Shown: piece after piece, positions 26,868-35,489 of the stretch | Layout: the number at the start of each line of letters is the position of its first letter | Position numbering within the stretch: position 1 is the stretch's first letter | Source of the DNA: Altibacter sp. HG106 | GTDB taxonomy: Bacteria > Bacteroidota > Bacteroidia > Flavobacteriales > Flavobacteriaceae | Direction: 5' to 3' | NCBI RefSeq assembly: GCF_028561755.1 | Contig: NZ_JAQQTD010000004.1 | Location: forward strand, 310,001-374,000 | Length of the DNA stretch: 64,000 bases | Translations under genes and position numbers: made by a program | The notes under the pieces: model-generated | Told to the model about the DNA's origin: nothing | Seen by the model: only the letters and a program-made list of their open reading frames with translations | Database searches by the model: none

Positions 26868-27323
26868 ATGTCAAAATATTATTTCAAATATGGTATCGGC
26901 GCAGGCGTTATCATGATCCTTTATTTCTTACTCTCCAAAGTTTTGGGACTTCACGAGTACCCGGTCTTTAGTGCGTTAAATGGGGTCATTATTGGAGGCG
27001 CTATCTTTTTGGCCTTAAAAACATATAAAAAGTCGACGAGCAAATTTGAATATCAGGATGGTTTTCAAATTGGCTTGTTTACAGGAGGACTGGCGACGAT
27101 CATCATATCAGCTTTTATGGCCTTTTACATTTTTCAGTTGGATAGTGAGTTTGCGCAGGCGGTGGTTGATTCTTGGCCGATCAATTTTAACAAGGGATCG
27201 CTGATTTTGGTCATCTCATTGGTGATCATGGGGTTTTCTACCTCCTTGGTGCTTACGCTTTCTTTTATGCAATTGCTGAAAGAGTCTTGGAACACACCAG
27301 AAGGCAAACGACATCAGCTATAA
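26868..27323 (+). CDS. DUF4199-type membrane protein
   Basis: This 151-residue protein has four hydrophobic segments (about residues 10-25, 36-52, 70-95, 112-135) and the pattern FEYQDGFQIGLFTGG after helix 2, which fits DUF4199 proteins of Bacteroidota. The biological role of the family is not known. It lies 70 bp after the EamA transporter. The rplU promoter begins right after its stop. Confidence 0.65.
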   Translation: MSKYYFKYGIGAGVIMILYFLLSKVLGLHEYPVFSALNGVIIGGAIFLALKTYKKSTSKFEYQDGFQIGLFTGGLATIIISAFMAFYIFQLDSEFAQAVVDSWPINFNKGSLILVISLVIMGFSTSLVLTLSFMQLLKESWNTPEGKRHQL

Positions 27324-27338
27324 TTATGGAAATAAACC

Positions 27339-27370
27339 TTTTGTAGAATCATTTTTTACGATTATATTTG
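27339..27370 (+). promoter_or_regulatory. rplU-rpmA promoter (TTTTG, TATATTTG)
   Basis: TTTTG at 27339-27343, a 19-base spacer and TATATTTG at 27363-27370 give a consensus match for the ribosomal operon. Confidence 0.78.
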
Positions 27371-27371
27371 C

Positions 27372-27402
27372 ACCCGCTTTGAAAAGAAGCGGGTTTTATT
27401 TT
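27372..27402 (+). promoter_or_regulatory. Hairpin with T-rich tail at the rplU transcription start
   Basis: ACCCGCTT (27372-27379) pairs with AAGCGGGT (27387-27394), followed by TTTTATTTT. It starts only 2 bases after the -7 element, so it is either a terminator for transcripts entering from upstream with the promoter embedded in it, or part of an L21 leader. A similar hairpin follows the greA promoter. Confidence 0.5.
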
Positions 27403-27433
27403 GTAACGAAATTATTTATTTAAACGATACGCT

Positions 27434-28141
27434 ATGTATGCAATTGTAGAGATAGCAGGGCAGCAATTCAAAGTTGCGAAAGACCAAAAGGTTTTTGTCA
27501 ATCGTTTGGCTACAGACGAAGGAGAAAAGGTTGAGTTCGACCAGGTTCTTCTTGTAGGCGACGGAGACGATATTACCATTGGCGCCCCGGCTATAGACGG
27601 AGCGCTCGTAGGAGCGAAAGTCGTAAGACACCTTAAAGGAGATAAGGTGATTGTTTTCAAAAAGAAACGAAGAAAAGGGTACCGTGTCAAAAAAGGACAC
27701 CGTCAATACCTTTCTGAAATCGTTATTGAAAGCATTGCTGCTTCCGGTTCGAAAAAATCGAAGAAAGAAGCACCAAAGAAAGCAGCTCCTAAAAAAGAGG
27801 AGGCGGCAAAAGTGCAGTCTGCTACTGAAAAGAAAGAAGCTCCAAAGAAAACGGAAGCTAAAAAAGCAGCTCCTAAGAAATCAGACAAGGCAGACGATCT
27901 GAAAAAGATCGAAGGAGTAGGACCAAAAGCAATGGAAGCGATGGTGAATGCCGGTGTAGATACCTTTGCAAAAGTAGCGAAGACCAGTCCTGAGAAATTA
28001 AGTGAAATCCTAACCGAGGCAAGTTCTCGAATGGCACATCTAGTAACAGAAACCTGGCCAGAGCAAGCGCAATTAGCAGCTGATGGCAAGTGGGAAGAAC
28101 TAGAAGCGCTTCAAGACAAACTTGACGGAGGAAGAAAATAA
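27434..28141 (+). CDS. rplU: 50S ribosomal protein L21 with C-terminal helix-hairpin-helix extension
   Basis: Residues 1-103 are L21: MYAIVEIAGQQFKVAKDQKV, then KVIVFKKKRRKGYRVKKGHRQ, the rRNA-binding signature. Standard L21 ends there, but this 235-residue protein continues with a Lys/Ala/Pro-rich linker of about 45 residues. A folded domain (about 150-235) follows, with DDLKKIEGVGPKAMEAMVNAGVDTF, a helix-hairpin-helix like that of DUF4332/PolX-type proteins. I know such extensions from flavobacterial L21 annotations. The extension may bind rRNA or DNA; function unknown. It is followed by rpmA. Confidence 0.95.
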   Translation: MYAIVEIAGQQFKVAKDQKVFVNRLATDEGEKVEFDQVLLVGDGDDITIGAPAIDGALVGAKVVRHLKGDKVIVFKKKRRKGYRVKKGHRQYLSEIVIESIAASGSKKSKKEAPKKAAPKKEEAAKVQSATEKKEAPKKTEAKKAAPKKSDKADDLKKIEGVGPKAMEAMVNAGVDTFAKVAKTSPEKLSEILTEASSRMAHLVTETWPEQAQLAADGKWEELEALQDKLDGGRK

Positions 28142-28165
28142 TAACAATTAAAAACCCCCTGAATT

Positions 28166-28429
28166 ATGGCACATAAAAAAGGAGTTGGTAGTTCTAAGAA
28201 CGGTAGAGAATCTGAATCGAAACGCTTAGGTGTAAAGATCTTTGGAGGTCAATCTGCCATCGCAGGAAATATCATCGTAAGACAACGCGGGTATACGCAC
28301 CACCCTGGTGAAAATGTATATGGAGGAAAAGACCATACATTGCACGCCAAAATTGACGGTGTGGTAAAGTTTGAAAAGAAAAAAGGTGGAAAATCGTACG
28401 TATCGATCGTTCCTAGCGCAGAAGCGTAA
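28166..28429 (+). CDS. rpmA: 50S ribosomal protein L27
   Basis: The 87-residue protein starts [22 protein letters not shown], which reaches the peptidyl-transferase centre, and continues [20 protein letters not shown], the L27 signature. There is no N-terminal extension of the kind that needs Prp cleavage in Firmicutes. It lies 24 bp after rplU and is followed by a strong terminator. Confidence 0.98.
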   Translation: MAHKKGVGSSKNGRESESKRLGVKIFGGQSAIAGNIIVRQRGYTHHPGENVYGGKDHTLHAKIDGVVKFEKKKGGKSYVSIVPSAEA

Positions 28430-28452
28430 CTTTTCAGAACATACAGATCACT

Positions 28453-28483
28453 AAAAACCTCGGTACATGCCGAGGTTTTTTTG
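28453..28483 (+). terminator. Rho-independent terminator after rpmA
   Basis: An 11-bp stem (28453-28463 with 28470-28480), loop TACATG, is followed by more T. Confidence 0.93.
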
Positions 28484-28525
28484 TGGCTAGATTTTTGTGG
28501 TTTTATGCTCACTAACCTTTCCATT

Positions 28526-29080
28526 ATGATGCTACTTCGATATTTTCTCTTCTTGCTGTTACTGCTGAATGTAAGCGCATGTATTCCCTATAAGATTGCA
28601 CCAAACTATTCCGAAGGAAAAGTGGTGAAAGGAAAAAAATTCATTAAAACCTTTAAAAATCGATATGTGTTTGCCTTTAATGACCCAAAAGAGGCCAATG
28701 CCTTTTATACCTATATCAACTATAAATTTCAAACCTCATACGACGATGATCTCGGCAATGTCCCGATCCGCATTGAAGATGAATTGGCGTATCTCACGTT
28801 TTATGAATTAGAAAAAACGACCGAAACCTATAATTTGTTCCCTATGATGGTGGACGGCGTGCTCTCTGAAAGAGGCGTCGATCCTGTTTTAGAATCACAA
28901 TATAACAGCAGAAGTGGTAATTGGTATATTGTGATGACACTTACCGACGAGTCAGGAACTGATTGCCTTCGACCTTCTCATTCCTTGCAGGAACGTTCGG
29001 TTGCCTATTTGCAGACCCTTCGGAAAGAATACCTAAGAACATCCCAATACAACGAGCTGTTGTTTGTGAAACAGCACTAA
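28526..29080 (+). CDS. Hypothetical lipoprotein
   Basis: The 184-residue protein (start at ATG 28526 or 28529) has a signal peptide MLLRYFLFLLLLLNVSAC with lipobox VSAC. The mature part starts IPYKIAPNYSEGKVVKGKKF and is mixed alpha/beta. I recognise no domain. It ends in a 4-base overlap with the convergent transglutaminase gene. Confidence 0.65.
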   Translation: MMLLRYFLFLLLLLNVSACIPYKIAPNYSEGKVVKGKKFIKTFKNRYVFAFNDPKEANAFYTYINYKFQTSYDDDLGNVPIRIEDELAYLTFYELEKTTETYNLFPMMVDGVLSERGVDPVLESQYNSRSGNWYIVMTLTDESGTDCLRPSHSLQERSVAYLQTLRKEYLRTSQYNELLFVKQH

Positions 29081-29679
29081 CGACTGTTCTTAAAGGCCTC
29101 AAAACTTAACGGATGTCGCAATAACGTCCATCGCGGTTCCTCAGGATAATGCGACAGGATAAAGGATTTTGGCGGGGTTTGATACCAATACATATTGGGG
29201 CGATTCCGTTGGCCGTGGCTAATCGCCCAAGTGATGTCTAACAGTTGCCATTTTCCGTTGATGTTAACGGCATTCCATGTGTGATGTACCTGACTTTTGA
29301 CGCGTCGTGTTGCCCCATTTTTTGTGTAGCCGTGGATGACGGTTGCCTCCAGACCCACGCTGTAACACATACGCTGAAATAAAAAGGCAAAACCACCGCA
29401 AAGGCCTTTTTTTCGATCTAAAACTTTCTGTACTACCTTCTCTTCGGAAACATAGAATTCGCGTTGTAGGGTTTTGCTGTTGTATAATTCCTGATCATAT
29501 GAAAAGTTTCGGGTGATCCACAGGAAAATAGCAGTTGCTTTTTCTTCGGAAGTGGTTGCATGGCGTGTAACACGATGGGTTAGCGCTTGCACTTGATGAT
29601 CGAGTTTATTGACTTCCGAAGTTTTTCCGAAGTTTTGACAAGTCATCAGCAGGATATATAAAAAAAGGATTCTTTTCAT
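29077..29679 (-). CDS. Transglutaminase-like cysteine protease-fold protein, exported
   Basis: The 200-residue protein has a short N-terminal hydrophobic stretch (MKRILFLYILLMTC), perhaps a signal peptide or unusual lipobox. A transglutaminase-core domain follows with the complete triad: Cys in DRKKGLCGGFAFLFQRMC, His in VHHTWNAVNINGKWQLLDITW, and the Asp in the same segment. The family includes peptidases and peptide-modifying enzymes. The substrate is unknown. It is convergent with the lipoprotein gene. Confidence 0.8.
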   Translation of the reverse strand: MKRILFLYILLMTCQNFGKTSEVNKLDHQVQALTHRVTRHATTSEEKATAIFLWITRNFSYDQELYNSKTLQREFYVSEEKVVQKVLDRKKGLCGGFAFLFQRMCYSVGLEATVIHGYTKNGATRRVKSQVHHTWNAVNINGKWQLLDITWAISHGQRNRPNMYWYQTPPKSFILSHYPEEPRWTLLRHPLSFEAFKNSR

Positions 29680-29744
29680 AGTAGCTTGTTTTCTAACGTG
29701 GAAAACTGCCTGCTATTGAGTGGCACTTGTTAAAACATCAACAT

Positions 29745-29773
29745 AAAAAAACCCTGCTCAAAAGGCAGGGTTT
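29745..29773 (-). terminator. Rho-independent terminator after ahcY
   Basis: On the minus strand GCAAAAC-type stem arms 29773-29765 and 29757-29749 (9 bp) enclose a 7-base loop and are followed by a run of T. Confidence 0.88.
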
Positions 29774-29799
29774 GTAATTTTATACTGACTGATAACTGC

Positions 29800-31116
29800 T
29801 TAGTAACGGTAGTATTCAGGTTTGAAGGGTCCGCTTACTTCAACACCAATATACTCAGCTTGTTCTTCACGAAGTTCGGTGAGTTCTGCACCAATCTTTT
29901 CTAAGTGAAGTTTTGCTACTTTTTCATCTAAGTGCTTCGGAAGCATATATACTTTATTTTCGTATTCATCGCTGTTCTTCCACAATTCGATTTGCGCCAA
30001 GGTCTGATTGGTAAAAGAGTTACTCATCACAAAGCTCGGGTGCCCTGTCGCACATCCTAAGTTCACCAGACGTCCTTCCGCTAATAAAATAATATCGTTA
30101 CCATTAACGGTATACTTATCTACCTGTGGCTTGATTTCAACATGACTACTACCGTGGTTGGTTTTTAACCAGGCTACGTCAATTTCGTTATCAAAGTGAC
30201 CGATATTACATACAATCGTTTTGTCTTTCATCGCTTCAAAGTGACGTCCCTGTACGATGTCTTTATTTCCGGTGGTAGTAATTACGATATCAGCATTTCC
30301 AACAACTGTTTCCAATTGCTTCACCTCAAAACCATCCATGGCGGCTTGCAACGCACAAATAGGATCGATTTCGGTAATCGTAACGATCGATCCGGCACCT
30401 CTAAAGGAGGCAGCGGTTCCTTTTCCAACATCACCGTATCCGCAAACTACCACACGTTTTCCGGCGAGCATGACGTCGGTTGCACGACGAATGGCATCAA
30501 CAGCACTTTCGCGGCATCCGTATTTATTGTCGAATTTCGACTTGGTAACGCTGTCGTTCACATTGATCGCCGGCATTGGAAGCGTTCCTTTTTTCATACG
30601 TTCGTACAAACGGTGCACTCCCGTAGTGGTTTCTTCTGAAAGCCCGCGAATTCCTTCTACAAGTTCTGGGTATTGATCTAACACCATATTGGTGAGATCG
30701 CCGCCGTCGTCTAAGATCATGTTCAAAGGTTGACGATCTTCTCCGAAAAACAACGTTTGCTCGATACACCAGTCAAATTCCTCGTCAGTCATACCTTTCC
30801 AGGCATACACGGGAATTCCTGCGGCTGCAATAGCGGCTGCGGCCTGATCTTGCGTCGAAAAGATATTACAAGAGCTCCAGGTTACCTCAGCGCCAAGGGC
30901 TACCAAGGTTTCGATAAGCACGGCTGTTTGAATGGTCATGTGCAAACACCCCGCGATGCGAGCACCTTTCAAGGGCTGCTCATCTTTGTATTCTTCCCGT
31001 AAAGACATCAATCCGGGCATTTCAGCTTCTGCCAGTTCGATCTCGCGTCGGCCCCATTCTGCCAGGGAAATATCTTTTACTTTATACGGTACGTATTTCG
31101 TGGTTTTCGTAGACAT
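29800..31116 (-). CDS. ahcY: Adenosylhomocysteinase
   Basis: AhcY hydrolyses S-adenosylhomocysteine to adenosine and homocysteine, clearing the product inhibitor of methyltransferases. The 438-residue protein (ATG at 31116, [16 protein letters not shown]) shows [32 protein letters not shown], the catalytic [11 protein letters not shown], the NAD-binding [15 protein letters not shown] and the C-terminal PFKPEYYRY. An in-frame ATG 48 bases upstream overlaps the promoter region and is not used in my model. It is divergent from the phosphopantetheinyl transferase operon. Confidence 0.97.
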   Translation of the reverse strand: MSTKTTKYVPYKVKDISLAEWGRREIELAEAEMPGLMSLREEYKDEQPLKGARIAGCLHMTIQTAVLIETLVALGAEVTWSSCNIFSTQDQAAAAIAAAGIPVYAWKGMTDEEFDWCIEQTLFFGEDRQPLNMILDDGGDLTNMVLDQYPELVEGIRGLSEETTTGVHRLYERMKKGTLPMPAINVNDSVTKSKFDNKYGCRESAVDAIRRATDVMLAGKRVVVCGYGDVGKGTAASFRGAGSIVTITEIDPICALQAAMDGFEVKQLETVVGNADIVITTTGNKDIVQGRHFEAMKDKTIVCNIGHFDNEIDVAWLKTNHGSSHVEIKPQVDKYTVNGNDIILLAEGRLVNLGCATGHPSFVMSNSFTNQTLAQIELWKNSDEYENKVYMLPKHLDEKVAKLHLEKIGAELTELREEQAEYIGVEVSGPFKPEYYRY

Positions 31117-31161
31117 ATTATTATATTTGAAATGTATTGTGTTCTGATTTTTTTCAGAAGG

Positions 31162-31169
31162 CAAATTTA
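31162..31169 (-). promoter_or_regulatory. Candidate -7 element for ahcY
   Basis: TAAATTTG on the minus strand matches TAnnTTTG, 45 bp before the ahcY start codon. It lies in the 73-bp divergent region. I do not see a clear -33. Confidence 0.5.
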
Positions 31170-31189
31170 CACAATATCAGTCAATTTCT

Positions 31190-31837
31190 ATGCCTCTTTA
31201 CAAAACTATAACGGTTACTGAACACACCAAAGTGTACATTTGGAAAATTGAAGAATCGTTAGCATGGCTTTCAAAGGATGTGGCATTAACTCCGCATTGC
31301 GCATCGCGTGTTGCGGGGATGAAAAGTGAGTTGCACCGAAGAGGTTTTATGAGCATTCGTCATTTGTTGGACGAAGCCGGATATACCGATTTTGACCTGT
31401 ATTACGATCAAGAAGGCAAGCCCCATCTAAAGGATGGCAAAAAGATCTCCATTACCCATTCGTTTATTTTTTCAGCGATCATCGTGAGTGATCGAGAAGT
31501 AGGGATCGACATCGAAAAACAGCGTCTTAAAATATTGCGGATCGCGCATAAATTTACTCCTATAGAAGAATACCGAACCATGGCAAATGACGAAGCCTTA
31601 ATGCGAAAATTAACGATGGTGTGGGGTGCCAAAGAATCGCTTTATAAGAGTTTTGCATCTCCTGGCGTGAGCTTTTTACAGCACATTTATGTAGAGGATT
31701 TTAGGTTAGACGGTCTCGAAACAACAGCTGAAGTATCTTATGACGATCGAACGGAAGCATATGATATTACTTTCTTAGAATTTGAAGGATTTACCTGTGC
31801 TTTTGCTCTCATACAGCACAAAAGGACAGTGGCATGA
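31190..31837 (+). CDS. 4'-phosphopantetheinyl transferase superfamily protein
   Basis: The 215-residue enzyme transfers phosphopantetheine from CoA to carrier proteins. It has the Sfp-type motifs ISITHSFIFSAIIVSDREVGIDIE (Mg-binding Asp/Glu) and WGAKESLYKSF (W-x-x-K-E). It is the first gene of a run of seven and overlaps the next by ATGA. AcpS-type enzymes are trimeric and about 125 residues, so this is the longer Sfp/HetI type. Its carrier-protein target is not evident; no PKS or NRPS genes are present. Confidence 0.85.
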   Translation: MPLYKTITVTEHTKVYIWKIEESLAWLSKDVALTPHCASRVAGMKSELHRRGFMSIRHLLDEAGYTDFDLYYDQEGKPHLKDGKKISITHSFIFSAIIVSDREVGIDIEKQRLKILRIAHKFTPIEEYRTMANDEALMRKLTMVWGAKESLYKSFASPGVSFLQHIYVEDFRLDGLETTAEVSYDDRTEAYDITFLEFEGFTCAFALIQHKRTVA

Positions 31838-32541
31838 GAACCCAAACGGTTTACAACGATGTGTTGAAGGCACAGCAAAACGGCATTCCGCTGCTAGCTA
31901 TCCTGATCGATCCTGATAAATTGACTTCGCGCCATATCGCAGATTTTATTACCCACCTCCCAGCATCAACAACCCATATTTTTGTAGGAGGAAGTGAAGT
32001 GGCTCCTGGCGCAACCGAAGCGTTGGTAGCCCAATTACGAGCCGTAATTCAACAGCCTATTGTGCTGTTCCCCGGCGATTATCAGCAAATTACACCACAG
32101 GCAGACGCATTGCTGTTTCTCTCTTTAGTTTCAGGGCGAAATCCAGAATACCTAATCGAACAACATATTAAGGCGGTTCCTGCCCTGCAAAATTCCAACC
32201 TGGCAGTAATTCCCACCGCCTACCTGCTCATCGATGGTGGAAGTCCTTCCGCTGTGGCGCGTGTTACACAAACAACACCCCTTCCGCAGTCGGATATAGA
32301 AGCTATCGTTCATACAGCTAAAGCGGCAGAATATATGGGAAAAAAGCTCATTTATTTGGAGGCGGGAAGTGGCGCAAAAGATCCGGTGCATCCCAAGATC
32401 ATCAGCGCGGTTTGTGAAGCTGTAACCGTTCCGGTGATCGTTGGGGGCGGAATCCGGTCGAAAGAACAAATGGATCGAGCCTACAGCGCCGGAGCTACCA
32501 TGGTCGTGATAGGAACCGCCCTCGAAGAACGAATCATATAA
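31834..32541 (+). CDS. Geranylgeranylglyceryl/heptaprenylglyceryl phosphate synthase (PcrB/GGGPS family)
   Basis: The 235-residue TIM-barrel protein has AILIDPDKL at the N-terminus, FVGGSEVAPGATE, LIYLEAGSGAKDPVHPKII and VIVGGGIRSKEQMDRAYSAGATMVVIGTALE, the phosphate-binding barrel loops. The family joins sn-glycerol-1-phosphate to a polyprenyl diphosphate, the first ether-lipid step in archaea, and is known to occur in Bacteroidota (group II enzymes). The prenyl chain length is not predictable here. No G1P dehydrogenase gene is in the window. It begins in the stop codon of the transferase gene. Confidence 0.85.
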   Translation: MRTQTVYNDVLKAQQNGIPLLAILIDPDKLTSRHIADFITHLPASTTHIFVGGSEVAPGATEALVAQLRAVIQQPIVLFPGDYQQITPQADALLFLSLVSGRNPEYLIEQHIKAVPALQNSNLAVIPTAYLLIDGGSPSAVARVTQTTPLPQSDIEAIVHTAKAAEYMGKKLIYLEAGSGAKDPVHPKIISAVCEAVTVPVIVGGGIRSKEQMDRAYSAGATMVVIGTALEERII

Positions 32542-32564
32542 CGCACCTAAAATTCTCAATTGCT

Positions 32565-32825
32565 ATGAATATTTCTGTTGAATTGACCTTAACACCCATA
32601 CAAGACGACTACGAGCCGGCCATTATTCAATTTATCACCGCGCTTCGGAACAGCGGACTCACCATTAAGGAAAATCCATTGAGCACTCAGGTGTATGGTG
32701 ACTATGACGCGGTGATGACACTCCTTCAGAAGGAAATGAAGGTGGCGTTGGAAGCGGTGGATCGCGGACTCATGTACATTAAAGTGGTGAAATCAAATAG
32801 AAGCACCTATGAGCCCCATTTTTGA
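32565..32825 (+). CDS. Thiamine-binding protein family (MTH1187/YkoF-like)
   Basis: The 86-residue protein begins ISVELTLTPIQDDYEPAIIQFI and contains LTIKENPLSTQVYGDYDAVM, matching the small ferredoxin-fold thiamine-binding family (PF01910). It is cytoplasmic. It overlaps the pnuC-like gene by 17 bases, suggesting it may handle the imported vitamin or precursor. Confidence 0.72.
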   Translation: MNISVELTLTPIQDDYEPAIIQFITALRNSGLTIKENPLSTQVYGDYDAVMTLLQKEMKVALEAVDRGLMYIKVVKSNRSTYEPHF

Positions 32826-33441
32826 ATGGCTCTTCGGAGTCTATTCCGAATATGAAACGTATCAGATTGTCTTGGAAGCCGTAGCCGTTTCTTTTGGGCT
32901 TATTTCGGCGCTGTGTAGCATGCGTAATAGCGTTTGGGTGTATCCTACAGGAATCATTAGCACCACAATTTTCGTATATCTTCTCTGGCAATGGGAATTG
33001 CTGGGCGACATGATCATTAACGGCTATTATTTCGTGATGAGCGTCTACGGGTGGTATGTATGGACCCGCAAGGTTGCGCCTGGGCAATATACCCCCATTA
33101 GTTGGATGAAACTGCGCGATCGGAAAACAGCCTTGGGAATTTTTCTTGGGACCTTAGTTTTTATTTACTTAGTTTATGAATCCTTTTCAAAATGGACCTC
33201 CTGGACGGCTTATGTCGACACCCTAACAACGGCCTTCTTCTTTGCGGGCATGTGGCTTTTAGCACGACGTAAGGTCGAGCACTGGTTGTTTCTGCTGATC
33301 GGGAACATCATTAGTGTACCTCTCTACTTTTACAAGGGATATACCCTAAGCAGTTTGCTATACGTGGTCTTTGTAATTATCTCTATCTTTGGATTTATTG
33401 CATGGAAAAAGATTTACAACAAGAACCTTCAACCTGCCTGA
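32809..33441 (+). CDS. PnuC-family vitamin transporter (nicotinamide riboside or thiamine)
   Basis: The 210-residue membrane protein has about seven hydrophobic segments and the family signature around WQWELLGDMIINGYYFVMS and YGWYVWTRK. PnuC transports nicotinamide riboside by facilitated diffusion coupled to phosphorylation; the related PnuT carries thiamine. The next gene, overlapping by 40 bases, looks like a NadR-type nicotinamide riboside kinase, favouring NR. The preceding thiamine-binding gene leaves thiamine possible. Confidence 0.85.
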   Translation: MSPIFEWLFGVYSEYETYQIVLEAVAVSFGLISALCSMRNSVWVYPTGIISTTIFVYLLWQWELLGDMIINGYYFVMSVYGWYVWTRKVAPGQYTPISWMKLRDRKTALGIFLGTLVFIYLVYESFSKWTSWTAYVDTLTTAFFFAGMWLLARRKVEHWLFLLIGNIISVPLYFYKGYTLSSLLYVVFVIISIFGFIAWKKIYNKNLQPA

Positions 33442-33959
33442 AGGTCGTCTTATTTGGTCCTGAATCTACGGGAAAAACGACCCTCGCCAAAGCCTTGGCA
33501 GCGCATTATGAAGTACCCTGGGTACCCGAATTCATGCGCCAATACGCACAAAAAAAATTTGATAGCACCCAAAATTCGTTAGAAAGGGAGGATGTACTTC
33601 CCATTGCGAAGGGTCAGATGACTGCCGAAAACGAGGCGGCAAAACGAACCGATTCCTTTTTGATATGCGACACCAACTTATTGGAGATCAAGGTGTATTC
33701 TGAATATTATTTTGATGGGTTTTGTCCTCCCTCCCTTGCCAAATATGCCGAAGCGAATCAATATACACTATACTTATTAGCCTCGATTGACGTTCCCTGG
33801 GAGCAAGACGATTTAAGAGATCGGCCGCAGGATAGGTTGGCTTTATTTCATACTTTTGAACAGGAATTGATCGCGCAGAAGTTACCCTATGAGGTCATTT
33901 CGGGAGCGCATGATGTTCGACTCAAGAAAGCTTGTGAAATCCTCGATAAATTGCTCTGA
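33402..33959 (+). CDS. NadR-type ATPase, probable ribosylnicotinamide kinase
   Basis: The 185-residue P-loop protein starts with VVLFGPESTGKTTLAKALAAHY (Walker A) and VPEFMRQYAQ. It continues with LICDTNLLEIKVYSEYYF and DVPWEQDDLRDRP, typical of the kinase domain of NadR, which phosphorylates nicotinamide riboside. The N-terminal HTH and NMN adenylyltransferase domains of full NadR are absent. It overlaps the pnuC-like gene by 40 bases, so transport and phosphorylation are coupled. Confidence 0.85.
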   Translation: MEKDLQQEPSTCLKVVLFGPESTGKTTLAKALAAHYEVPWVPEFMRQYAQKKFDSTQNSLEREDVLPIAKGQMTAENEAAKRTDSFLICDTNLLEIKVYSEYYFDGFCPPSLAKYAEANQYTLYLLASIDVPWEQDDLRDRPQDRLALFHTFEQELIAQKLPYEVISGAHDVRLKKACEILDKLL

Positions 33960-35489
33960 ATGTTTACACAGAAAGACCTCACTCAAATTGAAGCACAACA
34001 CCTTACCCTTAATGATGTTATCCATCAAATCGAGCGGTATCGATTAGGCACCGACCACGCCGACGTGGTGACAGCCGCCTCGATAGGAAATGGTATTGAA
34101 GTAATTAGTGAAGGGAATCAGGAGGCACTCATCCATTTGTACGATCGATGTAAAGAGGACTTAGATGTTGTTAAGTTCGTTCCCGCCTCAGGCGCGGCTA
34201 CTCGCATGTTTCGGTTCTTGCATACGTTCTTAAACGAATACGACCCTAAGAAACAATCGTTGAGCGAGTTTTTGAAATCAGATGCCGATACCAAGCTGGT
34301 GACCTTTTTTGATCGTATCAATTCTTTTCCATTTATCAATAAAGTTCGAAAACAAATTCGGAAACAGTTTCCCGACTATAAACAATCGAACAAAGGAGAA
34401 CGAGCCGTCAAATTGGTGACGGCTATGTTGAAAGAGGATGGATTAGGCTATGAAAACTTGCCAAAAGGTCTCATTCCGTTTCACAAATACAAGAAATTTG
34501 CCCGTACGGCTTTTGAAGAACAACTGTATGAAGGCGCCTGGTATGCGGCAACACAGGGCGAGACGCGTTTGCACTTTACGTTTTCCGAAGCTCATGTTTC
34601 AAAATTTAAAAAACGCTTTGAAAAGATAAAGTCCCGCCTGGAAAAGAAGGCACATACACAGTTCTCCATTTCGTATTCTTTTCAGAAGCCAGAGACCAAC
34701 CATATTGTGCTCAATGAAGAAGACCAACCCTTTAGAAATGAGAAGGGGGAGTTGGTTTTTCGTCCTTCGGGTCACGGAGCGCTGTTGGACAATTTAAACG
34801 ACATCGATGCGGACATCATATTTATCAAGAATATCGATAATGTTGCCGCTGCCGAATATGTTGACACCATTGCAGCGCAAAAAAAGATGCTTGCGGGTAA
34901 GCTCTTGTGGATTCAGCAAAAGTGCTTCGATTATATTAAAACGATTAAAAGAGGAGACATCACGGATGCCCTGCGGAATGAGATAAAAACATTTTTGTGG
35001 CAGCAGTTAAATATCAAAGATATGCCAGTACACCTTAAGGATGTCGTCAATCTATTGAACCGACCGATTCGCGTGTGCGGAGTGGTAAAAAACACGGGTG
35101 CTCCGGGGGGAGGTCCTTTTTGGGTAAAGAACCGCAATGGAGACCTCTCGGTTCAAATCGTAGAAACGGCTCAAATTGATTTGAGCGATGCCCATCAACG
35201 CACCTTGGTACAAGATGCCACACATTTTAATCCGGTGGATATTGTCTGTGGTGTTCGTGATTATGAAGGGAATAAATTCGATTTGCAGGCTTTTGTCAAT
35301 CCCGATACGGGTTTTATTACTACTAAAACGATTGACGGGCAACCGGTGCGTGTTATGGAGCGACCGGGACTCTGGAACGGTGCCATGGCTCATTGGAATA
35401 CCTCTTTTGTCGAGGTGCCCATCATCACCTTCAACCCTGTGAAGAATGTCAATGATCTCTTACAGCGCACCCATCGACCCAATGCCTAA
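33960..35489 (+). CDS. DUF4301 family protein
   Basis: The 509-residue cytoplasmic protein starts the base after the kinase stop codon. It has VKFVPASGAATRMFRFL, resembling the sugar-nucleotidyl-transferase-like phosphate loop, LGYENLPKGLIPFHKY and FRPSGHGALLDNLNDIDADIIFIKNIDN, like a UTP-sugar uridylyltransferase fold. DUF4301 is a Bacteroidota family of unknown function. I infer a nucleotide-binding enzyme. Its end overlaps arfB by one base. Confidence 0.72.
   Translation: MFTQKDLTQIEAQHLTLNDVIHQIERYRLGTDHADVVTAASIGNGIEVISEGNQEALIHLYDRCKEDLDVVKFVPASGAATRMFRFLHTFLNEYDPKKQSLSEFLKSDADTKLVTFFDRINSFPFINKVRKQIRKQFPDYKQSNKGERAVKLVTAMLKEDGLGYENLPKGLIPFHKYKKFARTAFEEQLYEGAWYAATQGETRLHFTFSEAHVSKFKKRFEKIKSRLEKKAHTQFSISYSFQKPETNHIVLNEEDQPFRNEKGELVFRPSGHGALLDNLNDIDADIIFIKNIDNVAAAEYVDTIAAQKKMLAGKLLWIQQKCFDYIKTIKRGDITDALRNEIKTFLWQQLNIKDMPVHLKDVVNLLNRPIRVCGVVKNTGAPGGGPFWVKNRNGDLSVQIVETAQIDLSDAHQRTLVQDATHFNPVDIVCGVRDYEGNKFDLQAFVNPDTGFITTKTIDGQPVRVMERPGLWNGAMAHWNTSFVEVPIITFNPVKNVNDLLQRTHRPNA

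Noticed and set aside
30196-30676. Antisense frames of about 140 codons over ahcY
   Set aside because: Shadow frames of a conserved enzyme; no start signals or homology features.
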